This document shows positions 50,741 to 60,054 of a stretch of DNA of 64,000 nt, in pieces. The notes under the pieces are model-generated. The model had not been told where the DNA came from. It saw only the letters and a program-made list of their open reading frames with translations, and did no database searches. Origin of the DNA: Nitrospirota bacterium (GTDB lineage: Bacteria; Nitrospirota; Thermodesulfovibrionia; UBA6902); the NCBI GenBank assembly GCA_016207885.1, contig JACQZE010000003.1:248001-312000 (forward strand). The letters are read 5' to 3'. A program made the translations under genes and the position numbers. How positions within the stretch are numbered: the stretch's first letter is position 1; every line of letters starts with the position of its first letter.

Positions 50741-51858
50741 AAAATCACCTCTGCGACTATCTTCTCTATATCCCTTGAAAAATTATCAAGGTTAAATCTT
50801 TCTTCAGATGCCTTTCTGCAATTCTTTTTCAGCTTACTTAGCAGAGGAGGATCATTCAAAATATGCAGTATCTTTTCAGCAAGATCTTTTTCATCATTGG
50901 CGCGGAAGACAAAACCCGTCCTGCCGTCTTCGATAAGCTCAGGAGTTCCGCCGGCATCCGAACCGATCACAGGGACACCGCAGGCAAACGCCTCAAGCGC
51001 AATCATCGGACAGGCTTCAGATTTTGATGATATGACCAGAAGGTCAAGGCTGTTCAGGATCTCCGGAATGTCGGAACGATGCCCCGTAAAAACAATATTA
51101 TCATTGAGGCCGAGTTCATCAACAAGGCCTTTCAGCTTGCCGGCATATTCCCTCATATGTTCCTGATGCGACCCGACAACCATGAGCTTCACAGGAATTC
51201 TATCCTTTATCAGCGCAACCGCCCTGAATAAAGTATCATGCCCCTTTATTGGAATGAGGTCAGCTATGATACCTATCTTCTTTTCCTCACTGCTTCTACC
51301 ATCGATCATGGGGAAGACATGAAACTTTGCAGTATCAACGCCGTTATAAACAACATCTGTTTTATCCATCAGAGCGCTGTATTGAGCTTTTGCTGCTTTG
51401 GATACCGCGATCATTCTTTTCACAGAGCTGAACTTCCCGAAGAACTCCACCATTGATACGGCCTTTCTGTCTGAAAGGATATTGTGTATATGCCAAATGA
51501 CCGGAACCCCTGCGATATTCCCTATGATCGCGCTCCACGGGAAGAGCCTTGTGCTGTTGACATAGAGCAGGCCTGCGCCTTTGATAATTTTATAAGACCT
51601 CAATAAAGCCGCAGGAGTGTAACGGATAAATCTAAAAACATCTCCTGCCCCTTTTTTACCAAGCTGATATGTGCCAAGTTCCAAGTAATGCACCTTGATC
51701 TTCTGCTGCTCAAGTGAATCTGAGAGAGCGCCTTTTGACGGCACGATGAATTCAAGTTCGAATCTCTCTTTAAGCTGCGCGGCAATATTTAACGCGGCCC
51801 TCTGGCCTCCCGCGATATTCGGAAGGCTCTCCCAGATAATTATCTTCCTTTTCTTCAT
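50737..51858 (-). CDS. family 4 glycosyltransferase
   Basis: A 373-residue GT-B transferase. The N-terminus is IIIWESLPNIAGGQRAALNIA, the hinge VVYNGVDTAKFHV, the donor part IGIIADLIPIKGHD and the E-x7-E motif ACPMIALEAFACGVPVIGSD. It is two bases from the upstream GT2 gene and overlaps the next by four bases. Specificity unknown. Confidence 0.9.
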   Translation of the reverse strand: MKKRKIIIWESLPNIAGGQRAALNIAAQLKERFELEFIVPSKGALSDSLEQQKIKVHYLELGTYQLGKKGAGDVFRFIRYTPAALLRSYKIIKGAGLLYVNSTRLFPWSAIIGNIAGVPVIWHIHNILSDRKAVSMVEFFGKFSSVKRMIAVSKAAKAQYSALMDKTDVVYNGVDTAKFHVFPMIDGRSSEEKKIGIIADLIPIKGHDTLFRAVALIKDRIPVKLMVVGSHQEHMREYAGKLKGLVDELGLNDNIVFTGHRSDIPEILNSLDLLVISSKSEACPMIALEAFACGVPVIGSDAGGTPELIEDGRTGFVFRANDEKDLAEKILHILNDPPLLSKLKKNCRKASEERFNLDNFSRDIEKIVAEVIL

Positions 51859-51860
51859 TA

Positions 51861-52826
51861 TCAGGCCAGATCAGACAAAGGGTTTTTTTTGTAAAGCCTG
51901 TGAAGAGGTTTAAATACAATGCGGTAAGGGAAGAACATTAAAAAATATAGAACGAAACAATAGATGCTGTCAAAGATAAAATGGCTGATCCTCTTGCGCG
52001 CATTTTTATTATCGCCGTCTTCCCAGTCAAGAAGCGATGCCTGAATATGCCTTCTTCTCTCCATGAACTTCAGCGCTTCAGGATATTGCTTCTCAAAATC
52101 AGGGATACTCTTTTTCAATGATTCGATATTCAGGCCTATCTCATCAGCCGCGAGCCTCCTCCCCTTTCTGGATGTCACGCTCCCGCTGTGGACGCGGTAC
52201 TTCGCAAGCGGTTTATCAATATAATCGACCTTCCATTTGTAGCTTATACGCAGGTACGCGTCATAATCACCGGATAAAGTGAGGCGGCTGTCGAAAAAGA
52301 TCTCAGGGTCTTCAATGGCATCCCTCTTTATCATCACCGTCTGTGTATTGATAAAATTGCTAAAAAGCAGTTTATCGAAGATCTTTCCCCTGACAGGCGT
52401 CACAACATCAAAAAGCCTCTTTTCCCTGCCTTTTTCATTGAAGAGGATACAGTCGCTGTAGACAAGCCCTACCTCTTTATCATTTTCAAAGAGAGAGAGT
52501 TGCTCCTCAAGCTTTTCAGGCAGCCACATATCATCACAGTCAAGAAAGGCTATGTACCTTCCGCGCGCCTCTTTAAGCGCGAGATTCCTCGCGGCATAAA
52601 GCGGAACAGTTTCCTCTCCTCTAAAATATCTCAATCCTTCGCCGTAGCTTTTTGCTATATCAGCGCTGTTGTCGGTCGAGGCGTTGTCCCAGAATATTAT
52701 CTCCCAGCCCTTGCAGGTCTGGGCGTAAACGCTCTCGATCGCTTCACGAAGGTATTTCGAAGAGTTATAGCAGTTCATTATTACGCTTACCGCAGGCGAT
52801 GATTCAGAAGTGTCAGGAGTTGACAT
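51861..52826 (-). CDS. family 2 glycosyltransferase
   Basis: A 321-residue GT-A enzyme. The nucleotide-sugar motif is VSVIMNCYNSSKYLREAI, with IFWDNASTDNS. The DxD-like motif is FLDCDDMWLPEKL and the catalytic base region DYDAYLRISYKWKVDY. A C-terminal hydrophobic stretch (FIFDSIYCFVLYFLMFFPYR) may bind the membrane. Upstream lies the 65-base inverted repeat. Confidence 0.9.
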   Translation of the reverse strand: MSTPDTSESSPAVSVIMNCYNSSKYLREAIESVYAQTCKGWEIIFWDNASTDNSADIAKSYGEGLRYFRGEETVPLYAARNLALKEARGRYIAFLDCDDMWLPEKLEEQLSLFENDKEVGLVYSDCILFNEKGREKRLFDVVTPVRGKIFDKLLFSNFINTQTVMIKRDAIEDPEIFFDSRLTLSGDYDAYLRISYKWKVDYIDKPLAKYRVHSGSVTSRKGRRLAADEIGLNIESLKKSIPDFEKQYPEALKFMERRRHIQASLLDWEDGDNKNARKRISHFIFDSIYCFVLYFLMFFPYRIVFKPLHRLYKKNPLSDLA

Positions 52827-52843
52827 GGCTATGATTTTTTGTC

Positions 52844-52908
52844 GTCATTCCCGCTTTGTCGGGAATCTTACAGAAAATAAAGAAAGATTCCGGGCAAGCC
52901 GGAATGAC
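52844..52908. repeat. intergenic GTCATTCC inverted-repeat element
   Basis: Two arms, 52844-52871 and 52881-52908, are inverted copies of one another with a few mismatches (GTCATTCCCGCTTTGTCGGG against the mirrored GTCATTCCGGCTTGCCCGG). They are separated by a 9-base AT-rich spacer. This is the size and form of widespread GTCATTCC-type repeats. Between the 3,5-epimerase-like gene and GT2 it could fold into mRNA hairpins that attenuate or stabilise the operon transcript. Confidence 0.85.
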
Positions 52909-52921
52909 AGCATTCAGTTAT

Positions 52922-53368
52922 TTATTTACCGGGTTCAAAGTCGTAAGGAATTCTTTTATCAGTAAGCGGAATATTGACAGACTCTTCAGGGTCATGGGGC
53001 AGGTCAGTGCAGTTGGCTATAAGAGACGGAGATTCGCCCAAAGGCATAAAGGCGTACCATAGCAACGGCGGCAGGCGCAAAAGCTGATAATTGTCCACGC
53101 CTATCTCTGTCTCCTGTATGTTGCCTCTGGTAGGTGAAGCATCCCTGTCGTCATAAATAACGAACTTGACGTTTCCTGAAGGAACCGCGAAGTGCTGTGT
53201 CATCCTGAGATGCTTCTTCCATCCCTTGATATGGCCGGGATTGACGGTTGAAAAATAGACCTCTCCGAACTTTTGGAACAGGCTGTCATCAGACCTCAGC
53301 ATATGCATCACGCTGCCTCTCTCATCAGAGAAGGCCTTCAGCGGTTTAATCAGCACGCCGTCGATCAT
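52922..53368 (-). CDS. RmlC-like cupin 3,5-epimerase-family protein
   Basis: A 148-residue protein related to dTDP-4-dehydrorhamnose 3,5-epimerase. The cupin region has AFSDERGSVMHML, HIKGWKKHLRMTQHF and FVIYDDRD. A C-terminal LPPLLWYAFMPLG closes the fold. The ATG at 53368 (AAGGA seven bases upstream) is preferred over the GTG at 53389. In this cluster it probably acts on a CDP-4-keto-6-deoxysugar. It lies two bases after rfbG. Confidence 0.82.
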   Translation of the reverse strand: MIDGVLIKPLKAFSDERGSVMHMLRSDDSLFQKFGEVYFSTVNPGHIKGWKKHLRMTQHFAVPSGNVKFVIYDDRDASPTRGNIQETEIGVDNYQLLRLPPLLWYAFMPLGESPSLIANCTDLPHDPEESVNIPLTDKRIPYDFEPGK

Positions 53369-53370
53369 GA

Positions 53371-54495
53371 CTATTTCCTTCTTATCCACGGGGCATTCAG
53401 TTCCATGCCTTTTTTCATGTAAAAATCTATCTGCGAAGATGCGTGATCAAAGATATCATCTTTTTTGCCGTAGTAGCGTTTGTACCATTGCGCTGTTAAT
53501 CCGACAACTTCATCAAAGGTGAGTATCGCATGCCAGCCGAGCCTCTTCAGCGCCTTGTCGCATGAAAGCTTCAGAAGCTGTGACTCTTTTATCTTCCCCC
53601 TGCTGCTTATGTGCTCCCATTTGGCATCTCCCCATGAATCTGCCAATGCATTGACCAGCTCGCCCACGGATTTTATGACCTTGCTTTCAGGGCCGAAGTT
53701 AAATGCTTCACCGGCAAGCTCATCAGGGCCGGTAATCAAACCTGCGCCTAACCAGAGATAGCCGCTCAAAGGCTCCAGAACATGCTGCCACGGCCTTGTC
53801 GCCTCAGGGTTTCTGCATGCCGCCTTTTCGCCGGTGCTCCATGCCCTGACGCAGTCAGGTATTATCCGGTCCTTTGCCCAGTCGCCGCCGCCAACAACAT
53901 TTCCTGCCCTTGCAGTGGCGATCTTTGCCGAGCCTTTGGAATTAAAACAGGATTTAATATATGCATTGCAGGCTATCTCGGCGCATGCCTTTGACGCGCT
54001 GTAAGGGTCGTCTCCGCCGAGGATATCATTCTCGCGGTAGCCCCACTCCCACTCAAGATTTTTGTAGCACTTGTCGCTTGTGATGATCACCGATGCCTTC
54101 ACGGATCCCGTGTCTCTGATGCATTCAAGCACATTGACGGTTCCGCCTAAGTTGGTGTCAAAGGTCTCCTTCGGCTCATTAAATGACTTGCGCACAATAG
54201 CCTGCGCGGCAAGGTGAAAGACTATCTGCGGTTTAAAATCTTTGAATACTTTTTTCAACTCTCCGATATTGCGGATATCGCCCTCATAGTGCCTTATCTT
54301 CCCGCGCAATCCTGTCACTTCAAAATTACACGGCTCAGACGGAAGGTATAAAGAAAATCCCGCGACATCAGCACCGAGCTTCAAAAGCCATTGGCTCAGC
54401 CATGAACCTTTGAATCCGGTGTGGCCTGTGACCAGTACCCTTTTGCCTTTGTAAACGCCGTTGAACGCCTCAATATCTTTAAGCCGTTTTTTCAT
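53371..54495 (-). CDS. rfbG: CDP-glucose 4,6-dehydratase
   Basis: A 374-residue extended SDR that converts CDP-glucose to CDP-4-keto-6-deoxyglucose. NAD motif VTGHTGFKGSWLSQW; the active-site region ITSDKCYKNLEWEWGYREND is diagnostic; YSASKACAE carries the catalytic Tyr and Lys. I choose the second of two close ATGs (54495), because GGAG lies six bases upstream. It overlaps nothing but sits three bases from the rfbF stop, so the two are coupled. Confidence 0.93.
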   Translation of the reverse strand: MKKRLKDIEAFNGVYKGKRVLVTGHTGFKGSWLSQWLLKLGADVAGFSLYLPSEPCNFEVTGLRGKIRHYEGDIRNIGELKKVFKDFKPQIVFHLAAQAIVRKSFNEPKETFDTNLGGTVNVLECIRDTGSVKASVIITSDKCYKNLEWEWGYRENDILGGDDPYSASKACAEIACNAYIKSCFNSKGSAKIATARAGNVVGGGDWAKDRIIPDCVRAWSTGEKAACRNPEATRPWQHVLEPLSGYLWLGAGLITGPDELAGEAFNFGPESKVIKSVGELVNALADSWGDAKWEHISSRGKIKESQLLKLSCDKALKRLGWHAILTFDEVVGLTAQWYKRYYGKKDDIFDHASSQIDFYMKKGMELNAPWIRRK

Positions 54496-54497
54496 GA

Positions 54498-55280
54498 TCA
54501 TCTCCAAAGCTTCCACGGCGGGCTGCCCGCATCCCATAGCCCGTTAAGGTAATCCCGCTCCCTTGCAGTGTCCATACACTGCCAGAAGCCTTCATGTTTA
54601 TGCACCTTGAGCTCGCCTTCAGACGCGAGCTTCTGAAGCGGCCCGAACTCAAAGTCGCAGCCTTCATCAGGGGTCAGATAGCTGAATATCTTTTTATTGA
54701 ACATGAAAAATCCGCCGTTTATGATCCCGGTGCTTAACTGCGGCTTCTCTTCAAAACGGGTCACGGTCTCTCCGTCAATCACCATCTCGCCGAAACGTGA
54801 AGGCGGGTGCACGCCTGTGACCGTGCCTGTCTTCCCGTGCTTTGAATGGAACTTCTCAAGCTTCTTTATGTCAACCGCGCTTACGCCGTCGCCGTATGTC
54901 AGATGAAAATCCCTGCTCTTTATATATTTCTCAAGCCTCTTTATTCTGCCTCCCTTTAAAGTCTCAAGCCCTGTGTCTATAAATGTGATCTCCCAGCGGG
55001 ACTCGTCGCTCGCCCCGTGTATCTGAGGAGATTTTTCCGGCCTCATCTCAAGCGTAAAATCGCTTGACAGGACGCGGTAATTATAAAAATAATTTTTTAT
55101 GTAATCGCCTTTATAGCCCAGCGCCAGTATGAAGCGGTTGCAGCCGTAATGAGAGTAATGCTTCATGATGTGCCACAATACAGGCTTGCCGCCGATCTCC
55201 ACCATAGGCTTGGGTTTTGAAACGGTCTCCTCGCTTAAACGCGTGCCTTTGCCCCCGCATAATATCACAACATCATTCAT
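54498..55280 (-). CDS. rfbF: glucose-1-phosphate cytidylyltransferase
   Basis: A 260-residue nucleotidyltransferase that makes CDP-glucose from CTP and glucose-1-phosphate. The substrate loop is LCGGKGTRLSEETVSKPKPM, GGKPVLWHIMKHYSHYG follows, and the YGDGVSAVDI motif marks the metal site. It is the first enzyme of the CDP-sugar branch with rfbG. The upstream gene overlaps its start by four bases. Confidence 0.95.
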   Translation of the reverse strand: MNDVVILCGGKGTRLSEETVSKPKPMVEIGGKPVLWHIMKHYSHYGCNRFILALGYKGDYIKNYFYNYRVLSSDFTLEMRPEKSPQIHGASDESRWEITFIDTGLETLKGGRIKRLEKYIKSRDFHLTYGDGVSAVDIKKLEKFHSKHGKTGTVTGVHPPSRFGEMVIDGETVTRFEEKPQLSTGIINGGFFMFNKKIFSYLTPDEGCDFEFGPLQKLASEGELKVHKHEGFWQCMDTARERDYLNGLWDAGSPPWKLWR

Positions 55281-56203
55281 CGTTCACCTCTGTAATATTC
55301 TATTGTTTTCTTCAGGCCGTGCTCAATGCCGGTCCGGGGCGACCAGCCCAATATCTTTTTCGCCAGGCTGATGTCAGCGTACAATTCCATATTCTCGCCT
55401 TCCCTGTACGGATAAGCTCCCCATAAGGGCTTCCCTCCGCCGGCGGATATCATCACTTTCTCCACTATCTCTCTGATCGAAACAGGCGTGCCTGAGGAGA
55501 TGTTGATAATATGCCCATTTGCATCCGGAGTCAACGCCGCTGTTGTTATCGCGTCAGCCACGTCATCGATATAGCAGAAGTCCCTCAACTGCCTGCCCTC
55601 GGATGTCCTGAACTCTTCATTATTGAGGCATGCCTTTATTATCTGCGGGAGAAACCTCTTCTCATCCTGGCCCGGCCCGTACACAAGGAAAAACCTCAGA
55701 ACCGCTCCGGGAAACCCTTCGGTATCAGAGAGCATCTGTATGAAATGAGACGCCGCTGTCTTTGCCGCGGAATACGGCGAGATCGGCCTTTCCCTCATCT
55801 CCTCGCGCTGAGGCGCGGGCGCGCCGCCGTATTCGTCACTGCTCCCTATCTGGACAAACCCCTTGAGGCTCTCCCTGTCAAGACAGTCGATCAGGTTCAT
55901 GAGCCCTGTAAAATGCGTTTCGATCAGCCTTCTTCCGCCTTTAAAATAATGGGTATGGTCGATATAACCGCTCAGGTTAAATACATATTCGAAAGATCTG
56001 TTATCAAGAGCCCACTGCAGCTCCTTCTTGTCTGAAACATCGGCACGGATATATTCAACATTCGTGGCTGATAATTCTTTATCTCCTTCGTCAATGCATG
56101 TGACAAGAGGCGTATGCTTAAGGCATCTTTGCGCGAGATGCCCTCCTATGAAACCTGTGCCGCCTGTTATCAGAATCCTGTCAGTGCTTTTGAAGTTATT
56201 CAT
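55277..56203 (-). CDS. SDR epimerase/reductase of the CDP-sugar branch
   Basis: A 308-residue extended SDR. The NAD motif is ITGGTGFIGGHL; the active site is in VQIGSSDEYGGAP, with Tyr-x3-Lys as YSAAKTAASH. It may be a CDP-4-keto-6-deoxysugar reductase or epimerase (compare RfbJ/abequose and paratose synthases). The start is either the ATG at 56203 (11 bases from GGAG) or a TTG at 56209 (5 bases); I use the ATG. It ends overlapping rfbF by four bases. Confidence 0.85.
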   Translation of the reverse strand: MNNFKSTDRILITGGTGFIGGHLAQRCLKHTPLVTCIDEGDKELSATNVEYIRADVSDKKELQWALDNRSFEYVFNLSGYIDHTHYFKGGRRLIETHFTGLMNLIDCLDRESLKGFVQIGSSDEYGGAPAPQREEMRERPISPYSAAKTAASHFIQMLSDTEGFPGAVLRFFLVYGPGQDEKRFLPQIIKACLNNEEFRTSEGRQLRDFCYIDDVADAITTAALTPDANGHIINISSGTPVSIREIVEKVMISAGGGKPLWGAYPYREGENMELYADISLAKKILGWSPRTGIEHGLKKTIEYYRGER

Positions 56204-57611
56204 GTTCAAATAATCTCCTATAGGTAATAACAGGGTTGTTCAGGCCAAGCCTGTTTCTCATCTCATCAGGATCAACCTGACGCCCTGCGATCCCACCGAG
56301 GGCCTTGGACGATACATCCATGTGATCCAATTTCTGAACGCCCTCTATACCGTCGATGTCAATGTACTCAAGGTAGTCCGGATGCGTCAGCTGTATCACA
56401 GGCCGGCCCATGATAAGCGCCTCTTCCAGGACCGTTGTGCTCATGCCTATGACCGCTGAAGCATTCTCTATATCATCCCTAAGAGATGTCTCCTTTGATA
56501 CGATTATAATACCTTTTTCACGGCTTGAGTGTATCCAGCTTTTTGAGCTGCGGCTCAGGTCTGCAAAAGGATGCAGCCTCAACCTGAGCGGAAGATCTTC
56601 ATTGGAAGCAGCGGCAATCTTTTGAAGCGCGGCAATCAGGACATCGTTGTCAAACCTCGCAAGCGCGCCGACGAAGAGAAAGTATCCGCCTCTTTTATCA
56701 CTTAGGGAAACATTTTTCCAGTGCGCATACCGCGCGCTGCATCCCAAATAAAAAGAGGTGTTTTTGTAATATTGCTTCAGGATGTCAGATACTCGTTTGC
56801 TGTATACGTACATCACATCGGGAAGCTTCAGCCCGCTTTCAAGCTCATCCGGAAGGCAGAAGTACCACCTCTTGCCCCGGCTGAAGGCAGCGTGCTGTAT
56901 CGTGTACCCTTTGCAATTATATCTTGCCGCCACTCTCCACACAACCCTTGAGTAAAAATGCATCTCATGTATGCAGCCGATCTTTTTTATTTTATGCTTT
57001 TCAACTATTTTTGATAAAGCCTCTTCAAGATAGTAATCATGCAGCCACTGAAGGCTCAAGGCCCATTCAAGCCACTTCAGAAGCAGCAGGCTCTTTTCAA
57101 GCCTTCCTCCCTTGATCTCCAAAAACGCCGACATGCCGCTCTTTATCAGGATAAACGACATAGCCATCTTCTCTGTCATCGGCAATTCATTGACATCTAC
57201 GGGATTCTTCCCGCAATCCTTCTTCGGCCCGAAGACGAATAACGCGTCATCTGCTTCAGTTTCAACATATGGTGTTTTATATTTACCGTCAGGAGTTTCC
57301 GAACCGCACATGGATGTGATGACCAGGATCGATTCTTCTATCGTTCCGTAGATGGCATAGCCGAATGATCTCGGGCTTATCAAAAGTTTCACAATGCCCT
57401 TTATAAAAGCCGCACCTGATGAGGCGATCGATCCGGCAAAGAGCCTGAGGCTGTGCCTTTTTCTGTAGCCCGGATGCCATAACATGCAGAGGTCAGGGCT
57501 CCGCGCGCTCAAGGGAGAGGCGAAGATAGGGGCTGCCAGTTTTTCCGGCGCTGAACGTACAGCAGCGGCAATAAACCGGGCGGAAAGTTGTTCAAAGGAG
57601 AAGTCCGGCAT
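56196..57611 (-). CDS. predicted GT-B surface-polysaccharide transferase (unassigned family)
   Basis: A 471-residue protein of no family I can name. The C-terminal 230 residues read like the donor half of a GT-B enzyme: LYLGCS-type start, GGYFLFVGALARFDNDVL, LRLHPFADLS and then ENASAVIGMSTTVLEEALIMGRPVI, in which the last strand and Glu-Glu-Ala match a sugar-nucleotide site. The middle (GCIHEMHFYSRVVWRVAARY, CKGYTIQHAAFSRGKRWYF) may bind the acceptor. Possibly a capsule/LPS transferase. It overlaps the downstream gene by eight bases. Confidence 0.6.
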   Translation of the reverse strand: MPDFSFEQLSARFIAAAVRSAPEKLAAPIFASPLSARSPDLCMLWHPGYRKRHSLRLFAGSIASSGAAFIKGIVKLLISPRSFGYAIYGTIEESILVITSMCGSETPDGKYKTPYVETEADDALFVFGPKKDCGKNPVDVNELPMTEKMAMSFILIKSGMSAFLEIKGGRLEKSLLLLKWLEWALSLQWLHDYYLEEALSKIVEKHKIKKIGCIHEMHFYSRVVWRVAARYNCKGYTIQHAAFSRGKRWYFCLPDELESGLKLPDVMYVYSKRVSDILKQYYKNTSFYLGCSARYAHWKNVSLSDKRGGYFLFVGALARFDNDVLIAALQKIAAASNEDLPLRLRLHPFADLSRSSKSWIHSSREKGIIIVSKETSLRDDIENASAVIGMSTTVLEEALIMGRPVIQLTHPDYLEYIDIDGIEGVQKLDHMDVSSKALGGIAGRQVDPDEMRNRLGLNNPVITYRRLFEHE

Positions 57612-57627
57612 TTTATGTAGTTACAAA

Positions 57628-58317
57628 TTAAGGCGAGAATGTTTCAGTTTTGGAATCTTCAACAGGCAGGCTTTTTAAAACACCTGCCGGATTCCCGCCT
57701 GCGATAACATTGGACGGCAGATCCTTCACGACCACGCTGCCTGCGGCTACTATGGAATTATCTCCTATGGTAACGCCTTTCAAGATAAGGACGTTCATTC
57801 CTATCCAGACATTTTTGCCTATCCTGACCTCTTTGTCATTCTCATAACCCATATTGAGCGCCCTGTTATGAGGCGGCCACGCGGCATGAAAATCCGAATC
57901 AACTATTATCACGTTCGGGGCGATTATCGTGCCGTCGCCTATTTCGACAAGGGTGCTCCTGCATGTTACGGATGTGCCTATCAGTGCCACATTGTTTCCT
58001 ATTGCTATCCTTGAGTTTCTGTATGCCTGGAGTTTACATTTTGAATAGAGCGCTATTCCCGAGCGCACAGTGTCGGAAACTATCCACGCGTTGTCGCCGA
58101 TGCTTATGATACTCTCAGGGCTCTTTGAAATAATTATACGCCCCCAGCATTTCAGATTTTCCCCGTATGTGAAGCCGCGGTAAAGCAGCCTGTAAAAAAC
58201 AAAAGAAAAAAAACCTCTCCATTGAGGGATCAAATATATAAATACCTTTTCATAGAGTATCCCGGGAAGCTGCCCTTTGAAAAGATATTTTGTAAACTTA
58301 TTTATAAATGCGGTCAT
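57628..58317 (-). CDS. hexapeptide-repeat acyltransferase
   Basis: A 229-residue left-handed beta-helix acyltransferase. Hexapeptide repeats run through [37 protein letters not shown] and [14 protein letters not shown]. The catalytic histidine is in [10 protein letters not shown]. It probably O-acetylates a sugar in the glycan. I choose the ATG at 58317, overlapping the upstream stop by four bases, rather than an earlier in-frame start at 58353. Confidence 0.88.
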   Translation of the reverse strand: MTAFINKFTKYLFKGQLPGILYEKVFIYLIPQWRGFFSFVFYRLLYRGFTYGENLKCWGRIIISKSPESIISIGDNAWIVSDTVRSGIALYSKCKLQAYRNSRIAIGNNVALIGTSVTCRSTLVEIGDGTIIAPNVIIVDSDFHAAWPPHNRALNMGYENDKEVRIGKNVWIGMNVLILKGVTIGDNSIVAAGSVVVKDLPSNVIAGGNPAGVLKSLPVEDSKTETFSP

Positions 58318-59117
58318 GATCCATCCTGTTTGAGAGCGAGGATGACATTGCACGGCGCCAGGGGCTTAAAACCGGAAGGCCCTGCAAGATACCCTGCCGC
58401 ATTCCTCAGCATCCTTTTTATGGTTCCTGACAGGCCATAATATCCATGGTACAGAAGCTCGGAATAAAAAGATTTGAATCCCGCCAGCTGAAGCTCCGCC
58501 TTTATCAGTTCCACTGAATAGTTCCTTACATGCCCCATCTTGTTCACAAAGCTTCCGCACTTCCCGCAGACAAAGGTATTGTTCTTAAGGTCCTCAAGAG
58601 GCACGCTGACTATCAGCACGCCGTCGTCTTTTAATAATCTCCGCGCCTCGTTAAGAAAATCAAAGACCCTGCTCGGGACAATATGCTCAAGCACTTCAAG
58701 CACAAGTATATAATCATACTTTTCATTAAGCTTATCTACGGTAACATTTAAAAACTTCTGGCCCGGATATTTAGCCGAAAGCCTTTTTATGACCTCAGCT
58801 GAAAAATCTATGCCTGTATAATCCGCAGCCTTATTCTCTTTAAGAAGCATAGGAAGAATTTCTCCCCATCCGACACCGATGTCCAGTATCTTTTTATCAG
58901 CGTCAATAAGTCTTGCCGCCTTCTCCAGCCTCTTTATGCGAACCTCGGGAACGCTCTCCATCCCGCTCAGGCTGTCCCATTTCTCAGAGGTGCTTATGTC
59001 GCCAAGTTCGGGATAATCCCCTGAGTATGTCTGCCTCAGATCTTCAAGCTTCATTGAGGCCGCAAGCTCCCGGCGGTAAATATCAGCGGCAAAGACATCT
59101 CTCTCTTTAGTTATCAT
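58314..59117 (-). CDS. class I SAM-dependent methyltransferase with zinc-like CxxC
   Basis: A 267-residue type 11 methyltransferase. Motif I is [20 protein letters not shown] with [27 protein letters not shown] and [18 protein letters not shown] follow. An inserted [13 protein letters not shown] may bind zinc. In its cluster it may methylate a sugar or a phospholipid-linked intermediate. The ATG at 59117 is seven bases after the upstream gene. Confidence 0.86.
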   Translation of the reverse strand: MITKERDVFAADIYRRELAASMKLEDLRQTYSGDYPELGDISTSEKWDSLSGMESVPEVRIKRLEKAARLIDADKKILDIGVGWGEILPMLLKENKAADYTGIDFSAEVIKRLSAKYPGQKFLNVTVDKLNEKYDYILVLEVLEHIVPSRVFDFLNEARRLLKDDGVLIVSVPLEDLKNNTFVCGKCGSFVNKMGHVRNYSVELIKAELQLAGFKSFYSELLYHGYYGLSGTIKRMLRNAAGYLAGPSGFKPLAPCNVILALKQDGS

Positions 59118-59124
59118 ATCCGGG

Positions 59125-60054
59125 CTATAAAACGTCAGTATAAGTTGTGGAGACCTTCTTGACCCTCTCCTTTATATCGAACTTTGAGTTATATACCATC
59201 ACGTCAGACTTGTCCGCGTTCCTCTGGTCGCAGTCCTCGCAGATAAGGCCGCTATTTTTGAAATTGCCTGATGTGTGGCACTTTACAATCTTCTTAAACA
59301 TCGGTGATCTGAATATATCTTTAAGTGATTGCGTCTTAAGGTCGCCCAGCAGCAGCTCGCCGTTAAAATCAAAACAGCACATATTCACGGTTCCGTCAAC
59401 CTGAACCTGAAGCGGGGTATTGAACGGGCGGCCGCATGTCTTGAGCTTCTTCTTCTGCACATTCCTGTAGCCTCTTCCGCCGGCCCAATTATGCGGGCGC
59501 CATACCTCCAGCAGGTCAGCCTTACCAGACCAGTAGCCTATCCATTGCTCTGTCTCAGAATCATTGATCCCTTCAACAACATTATATGTAAGCAGAAGCT
59601 GTGTTGATCTCTTCATCTTTGAGATCTTTGTGAGGTTCTTCTTTATTTTCTCAAAAGTCCCGGCGGCAAGCACCCTGTGCACCTTTTTATATGACTCAGG
59701 CGTATCTCCGTAAAGGCTCACCCTTATGGAATCCAGGCCGTGTTCTTCAAGCTCCTTAAACTTATCGACCGTGAGAAAAAAGGCATTCGTGAGCATAAGC
59801 ACGGTAAAGTTCTTGTTTTTGGCATATTCGATCTTTTTGCCGAGGGACTTATCCAGGAGAGGCTCTCCCATGCCGGGAAAGGTCAATGTGTCATACTGGC
59901 CTGACTCTTTTCTTATTTTGTCAAAGAGATCCTTAAAGAGCTTCAGGCTCATCGTCTCTTTCTTTCTCGTAAGCTTTTCTCTGGGGCAGATGATGCAGTT
60001 ATAGTTGCACCTCGTTGATACTTCGACCCTTATCTCATTGCTCTTGGGTATCAT
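59125..60054 (-). CDS. radical SAM protein with SPASM-type C-terminus
   Basis: A 309-residue radical SAM protein. The canonical cluster is C16-x3-C20-x2-C23 (CNYNCIIC). The C-terminal region has CGRPFNTPLQ and further cysteines in NMCCFDFNG and CEDCDQRN, which make a SPASM-type auxiliary cluster. Such proteins modify peptides or sugars; inside a polysaccharide locus it may alter a sugar (for example dehydrate or epimerise) or have a protein target. The substrate cannot be inferred. It overlaps the GT4 at 60051 by four bases. Confidence 0.83.
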   Translation of the reverse strand: MIPKSNEIRVEVSTRCNYNCIICPREKLTRKKETMSLKLFKDLFDKIRKESGQYDTLTFPGMGEPLLDKSLGKKIEYAKNKNFTVLMLTNAFFLTVDKFKELEEHGLDSIRVSLYGDTPESYKKVHRVLAAGTFEKIKKNLTKISKMKRSTQLLLTYNVVEGINDSETEQWIGYWSGKADLLEVWRPHNWAGGRGYRNVQKKKLKTCGRPFNTPLQVQVDGTVNMCCFDFNGELLLGDLKTQSLKDIFRSPMFKKIVKCHTSGNFKNSGLICEDCDQRNADKSDVMVYNSKFDIKERVKKVSTTYTDVL

